From NCBI GenBank assembly GCA_016787725.1, contig JAEUTZ010000005.1:198317-262316 (forward strand): a DNA stretch of 64,000 nucleotides. Reading direction: 5' to 3'. Source of the DNA: Cyclobacteriaceae bacterium (GTDB lineage: Bacteria > Bacteroidota > Bacteroidia > Cytophagales > Cyclobacteriaceae). The notes below the pieces were generated by a model. It saw only the letters and a program-made list of their open reading frames with translations. It was not told the origin of the DNA and ran no database searches. The position numbers and the translations under genes were made by a program. Below, one piece after another: positions 60,756 through 64,000 of the stretch (positions within the stretch are counted from its first letter, which is position 1; each line of letters starts with the position of its first letter).

Positions 60756-62246
60756 TTAAAGTCTAAGAATCTTATTGGTGCGGCTTCGGGTTTCCTCAAC
60801 TTTACGTTCATCTTTTGAAATCGTATCTCCAAAAGACGGGGTCATGTCCTTAACCTTCGCTTGCCAGGCTTCGGACTGAGATTGCTTTTTAAAGCACCGT
60901 TGTATTAATTCCAGCATCATCGCCACCGCAGTCGAAGCCCCGGGAGAAGCACCCAGAAGTGCAGCAACTGTACCATCTTCCGAAACCACCAGTTCGGTAC
61001 CAAACTCAAGTACCCCGCCTTGTTTTTTATCGCGCTTGATTACCTGGACCCGTTGCCCGGCTTCCATCAATTCCCAATCAACTTGTTTAGTAAAAGGTAC
61101 GTATTCTCGAAGGGCCGCATGCCGATCTTCCGGAGTCAGTTTCAGTTGCTGAATCAAGTACCTTGTTAAGGGTACATTCCTGATGCCCGCAAATATCATC
61201 GGCATCAGGTTGTCGAGCTTGATTGAATTCGGCAAGTCCATCAAGGAGCCATTCTTTAAAAACTTAGTTGAAAATCCCGCAAAAGGACCAAAAAGTAACT
61301 CCTTCTTACCATCAATGACCCGTGTATCAACATGGGGTACTGACATGGGTGGCGACCCCACTGAAGCCTTTCCATATACTTTCGCATGATGCTTATTAAT
61401 CAATTCTTCATTGTGGCATTTCAACCATAACCCACTTACCGGAAATCCACCATATCCCTTTCGTTCCTTGATCTCCGCGCGTTTCAACAAGTGAAGGGTA
61501 GCTCCCCCCGCACCGATAAAAGCAAAGCGCGTATTAACCGTTTTCTTTTCATTGGTAATCAGATCACGAACAAAAACATCCCAGCCCTTCTTTCCATCGG
61601 GGTCCAGATCCAGACACTCCGTATTATAATGAATGGTGACCCCGGGCATCTTTTGCAGGTGGTCAATCATGCCGCGCGTTAAGGCTCCAAAGTTCACATC
61701 GGTTCCCATTTCCATACGTGTTGCCGCCACGGGTTGCTTTTTAGTGCGACCCCGCATGACAATGGGTGCCCATTCGGAAATATGATCGTGCGATTCAGAA
61801 TAAGCCATGTCCCCAAATAATGGACAAGCGCTCATTGACGCGTATCGCTTTCGCAAAAAGTCCACGTTCGCTTCGCCCCACACTAAACTCATGTGCGGTA
61901 CCCTGGAAATAAAGGCCGCAGGATTAGTCAAATATTTTCGTTCTACCAGGTATGCCCAAAATTCACGCGATACTTCGAAGGCTTCTCCGATTTTAAAAGC
62001 TTTGGAACACTCCACTGCACCATCGGATTTCTGTGGGGTGTAATTCAGTTCGCAAAAAGCAGCATGACCGGTGCCCGCATTGTGCCAGGCATCTGAACTT
62101 TCCATACCGGCACGATCCAATCGCTCAAAAATGTGAATGGTGAGGGCTGGATCCAACTCCTTCAAAATCATTCCCAGGGTAGCGCTCATGATGCCTGCAC
62201 CCATTAATACCACATCCGTCTTGGGGATGGAAGGTTGTTTTGTCAT
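60756..62246 (-). CDS. mqo: Malate:quinone oxidoreductase
   Basis: This 496-residue membrane-associated flavoenzyme oxidises malate to oxaloacetate and passes electrons to the quinone pool, serving both TCA cycle and respiratory chain. The FAD motif VVLMGAGIMSATLGMILKEL is at residues 13-32. SDAWHNAGTGHAAFCELNY, FIGAGGATLHLLKRAEI, GYGGFPVSGLWLKCHNE and ASPGASTAVAMMLELIQRC are family signatures. Length is normal. No other respiratory gene is near it, and it is a single-gene unit with its own -7 box. Confidence 0.95.
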   Translation of the reverse strand: MTKQPSIPKTDVVLMGAGIMSATLGMILKELDPALTIHIFERLDRAGMESSDAWHNAGTGHAAFCELNYTPQKSDGAVECSKAFKIGEAFEVSREFWAYLVERKYLTNPAAFISRVPHMSLVWGEANVDFLRKRYASMSACPLFGDMAYSESHDHISEWAPIVMRGRTKKQPVAATRMEMGTDVNFGALTRGMIDHLQKMPGVTIHYNTECLDLDPDGKKGWDVFVRDLITNEKKTVNTRFAFIGAGGATLHLLKRAEIKERKGYGGFPVSGLWLKCHNEELINKHHAKVYGKASVGSPPMSVPHVDTRVIDGKKELLFGPFAGFSTKFLKNGSLMDLPNSIKLDNLMPMIFAGIRNVPLTRYLIQQLKLTPEDRHAALREYVPFTKQVDWELMEAGQRVQVIKRDKKQGGVLEFGTELVVSEDGTVAALLGASPGASTAVAMMLELIQRCFKKQSQSEAWQAKVKDMTPSFGDTISKDERKVEETRSRTNKILRL

Positions 62247-62254
62247 AGAGGTAT

Positions 62255-62262
62255 CAAACCTA
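62255..62262 (-). promoter_or_regulatory. -7 promoter box of mqo
   Basis: TAGGTTTG on the minus strand fits TAnnTTTG and lies 8 nt before the ATG of mqo. No TTG at the right -33 distance was found. Confidence 0.4.
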
Positions 62263-62276
62263 CCAAGTTATAGTAA

Positions 62277-62435
62277 GTGCAGTCACTGAGCAAATTCCGG
62301 ATTTCATTGGAATTGTATGCCAACGTCACCATTTGGGATGTACTTTTCAGTACGGTGGTCTTGTTGGGCCTGGGTCTTTCCGCCATCACTTCTCAAACCT
62401 ATAAAACTGCCCTGACAAACCAACAGAAATTCTGA
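62277..62435 (+). pseudogene. Possible remnant of FtsX/MacB-like permease C-terminus
   Basis: A 52-codon frame (GTG 62277 to TGA 62433-62435) encodes one hydrophobic helix and a short tail: DVLFSTVVLLGLGLSAITSQ then TYKTALTNQQKF. This has the form of the last membrane helix and cytosolic end of FtsX-like ABC permeases, which in Bacteroidota often end in ...VSxQxxKAALxNPVKSLR. The rest of the gene is missing, so if real it is a deletion remnant. The 306-nt gap between mqo and the next gene contains nothing else apart from the mqo promoter. Confidence 0.35.
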
Positions 62436-62552
62436 AGGCTGAATAACCCTTGATCTACCCTTCGAAATTGCCCTCTATCTTGAGGTCGCATTTTTCAATT
62501 GCAAACATTTGCCATATTTGCACCTTCAGTATAGAAGAACCCTAAACCGATA

Positions 62553-64000
62553 ATGATCTTCGGAAAGAAAATCCAATGGCTTTTCTTTGTTCTGGCAAGT
62601 ACCATAAGCGCCTTCAGCCAATCGATTGTAAATGGGAGCGTGGTTGACCAGGAAACCGGCCTTCCTGTTCCTTTCGCATCCATTGGAATCATTGGTACAT
62701 CAAAAGGTACCAGCAGCAATCTCAATGGTGAATTTTCATTGGCCATCCCGGCCGGTGCAACCATAAAAATTACCTGCGTAGGATACGAGTCCCTTACTCT
62801 GAATGCGTCAGGCTTGTCTGGTACGATTAAACTCCGACCTCAAACTACACACCTAAACGAGGTGTTTGTTTTGGCAAAGGCACAAAACCCACGCACCGTG
62901 GTGCGCAAGGCCTTTGCTAATCTATCCAACAATTACTCGAAGGAGAGTTTCCTTCAAAAATTTTTCTACCGCCATTACTGTAAAGACGACTCGGTATTCG
63001 GGCGCTTGATTGAAGCCTCCGTAGATGTCTTGAAACATCAAGGCTACCGGACAATTAGAAGTCGAGCTGGTGACAAAGAAGAAATTCAGGTCGCACAGCT
63101 CAGGCGCAGCCTGGACAAAACCGTAATGGCACAAGGGCATGAGCCTATTTCGGTGCACAATATCTTGCAGGCAGACCTGGTGGGTTATCAATCCCCTGTA
63201 AAAAGTGAGCATTTAAAATTTTACGAAGAAGCCAGCTCCCTGCGCACTGATTTTGAAAGCTACACCTTTGCCCTGGAGGGAATTACAACGCACGATGGGC
63301 TAGAGGTGTACAAAATCAGCTATCAATCAAAACCCGATTCCATCCTCACCACCGCAGGGTATTTACCTGCTACGACAGCCCGTGGCACCTTATTTATTGC
63401 CATGGATAGCTACGCGCTCATCAAATCCGAAGATATCAAACAGGATGGACCTAACTGGATTCGTACATCGGCCTATTATCAAAAGTATGGCGATTACTAT
63501 TATCCTTATCATTTTGTTCGGGAAGGAGAGAGCCGATTCTCCGACAATCATGAACATTCGTTTCACATTGAATTAATGTCTGTCGAGATACAGCATAGTT
63601 CAACTTCAAAAATTAGGAGCAATCCTCTTGATAAAGAATCCCTGCTAAAAATCGGCTACGATTCTGCATTTTGGAGTACGCATACCGTCTTGAAAACGAC
63701 TCCCCTGGAAGATGACATTATTCATGATTTGGGCGGAGGACGGTCGCTTAATGATCAATTCTACCGTTATCAACAATATGAATGGAGCACTGCCGATGGC
63801 GGAAAAAATGGTTCGGAAAAATTCAAATGGTTTCTGGAAGATAGCCGGGGTGAGCGAATCCTTTATCTCGGGTTTATCTCCAACCACTGCCAGCCCTACT
63901 TAAATGAATTAGAACATCTTAAGAAACTGAGCAAAGCTTACCGTACTCATATTGCCTTTGTTCTTATCATGATAGAAAACGATGAAACAAAATGGCAGGA
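62553..64000 (+). CDS. Carboxypeptidase-like plus thioredoxin-like exported protein (partial)
   Basis: The frame from ATG 62553 is open to the window end (482 codons). A signal peptide ends SAFSQ. Residues about 23-105 are a carboxypeptidase-regulatory-like beta-sandwich (NGSVVDQETGLPVPFASIGI; ITCVGYESLTL). Residues about 115-420 are a region found with such domains in Bacteroidota (VRKAFANLSNNYSKESF; LFIAMDSYALIKSEDI). From about 430 a thioredoxin-like strand-helix appears (ERILYLGFISNHCQPYLNEL, EHLKKLSKAYRTHIAFVLIM), with NHCQPY in place of CxxC. The C-terminus lies outside the window. Confidence 0.75.
   Translation, partial: MIFGKKIQWLFFVLASTISAFSQSIVNGSVVDQETGLPVPFASIGIIGTSKGTSSNLNGEFSLAIPAGATIKITCVGYESLTLNASGLSGTIKLRPQTTHLNEVFVLAKAQNPRTVVRKAFANLSNNYSKESFLQKFFYRHYCKDDSVFGRLIEASVDVLKHQGYRTIRSRAGDKEEIQVAQLRRSLDKTVMAQGHEPISVHNILQADLVGYQSPVKSEHLKFYEEASSLRTDFESYTFALEGITTHDGLEVYKISYQSKPDSILTTAGYLPATTARGTLFIAMDSYALIKSEDIKQDGPNWIRTSAYYQKYGDYYYPYHFVREGESRFSDNHEHSFHIELMSVEIQHSSTSKIRSNPLDKESLLKIGYDSAFWSTHTVLKTTPLEDDIIHDLGGGRSLNDQFYRYQQYEWSTADGGKNGSEKFKWFLEDSRGERILYLGFISNHCQPYLNELEHLKKLSKAYRTHIAFVLIMIENDETKWQ

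Noticed and set aside
1..64000. CRISPR array, tRNA, rRNA, insertion sequence or prophage
   Set aside because: No regularly spaced repeats, no cloverleaf or CCA-type ends, no transposase, integrase or phage structural gene was found on either strand.

Overview
The window is a chromosomal segment of a Bacteroidota bacterium, most likely order Cytophagales. The grounds are the nadK / DUF6089 / uppS / bamA / ompH / ompH gene order, a MurF-alanine racemase fusion, TonB-dependent receptors with carboxypeptidase-like N-terminal domains, YpdA, DUF4783, a LETM1-like protein, and promoters of the Bacteroidota type (TTG or TTTG, about 19-21 nt, then TAnnTTTG) in place of sigma70 boxes. No tRNA, rRNA, CRISPR array, insertion sequence, integrase or phage gene was found. 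Base composition is even except for an AT-rich patch at about 42.6-44.4 kb.

Layout. 0-6.9 kb: an envelope-biogenesis run (end of NAD kinase, two DUF6089 outer-membrane proteins, undecaprenyl diphosphate synthase, BamA, two Skp/OmpH chaperones) closed by a strong terminator. 6.9-11.1 kb (minus): a fused 5-oxoprolinase/hydantoinase and a small lipoprotein. 11.2-15.8 kb: prfA, nadC with DUF4783, gpmI with a lipoprotein. 15.9-20.5 kb: an ABC exporter overlapping a Fur-family regulator, TerC behind a promoter-plus-hairpin leader, and a LETM1-like protein. 20.5-28.2 kb (mostly minus): purK-purE, a TerB-like protein, feoA-feoB, two very small plus-strand genes, murF-alr and a CsaA-like tRNA-binding protein. 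28.2-36.4 kb: a TonB-dependent receptor and a lipoprotein that share a palindromic operator laid over their promoters, a P-loop ATPase behind a 14-bp tandem repeat, ispH (apparently without a normal start codon), and a second TonB-dependent receptor.

36.5-42.6 kb: a lipoprotein, ypdA, a DPP4-type peptidase, a TPR protein, a 2H phosphoesterase and a TolB-like repeat protein. 42.6-44.4 kb: an AT-rich patch with a 5'-truncated frame and two orphan exported proteins. 44.4-49.5 kb (minus): a double YCII protein, an EamA transporter, a GMC oxidoreductase with its Tat/lipobox subunit-3 partner, and a class V aminotransferase. 49.6-64 kb: a VOC protein, two thioredoxin-fold proteins, three M20 peptidases (two a tandem duplication), two cysteine-rich lipoproteins, a DUF2157/DUF4401 membrane pair, a Rieske protein, malate:quinone oxidoreductase, a probable permease remnant, and the first part of a carboxypeptidase-like/thioredoxin-like protein that runs off the end.

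The best candidates for something undescribed are regulatory. They are (i) the matched palindromes over the -7 boxes of the receptor and lipoprotein genes, probably a metal-responsive regulon and possibly read by the Fur-family protein encoded 11 kb upstream; (ii) the bulged terminator-like hairpin just after a promoter in front of terC; (iii) ispH with an apparent ATC start; (iv) two tiny genes beside feoA. Six of ten convergent gene pairs meet within 2 nt or overlap. All functions are read from sequence features and recalled families; no database search was possible.
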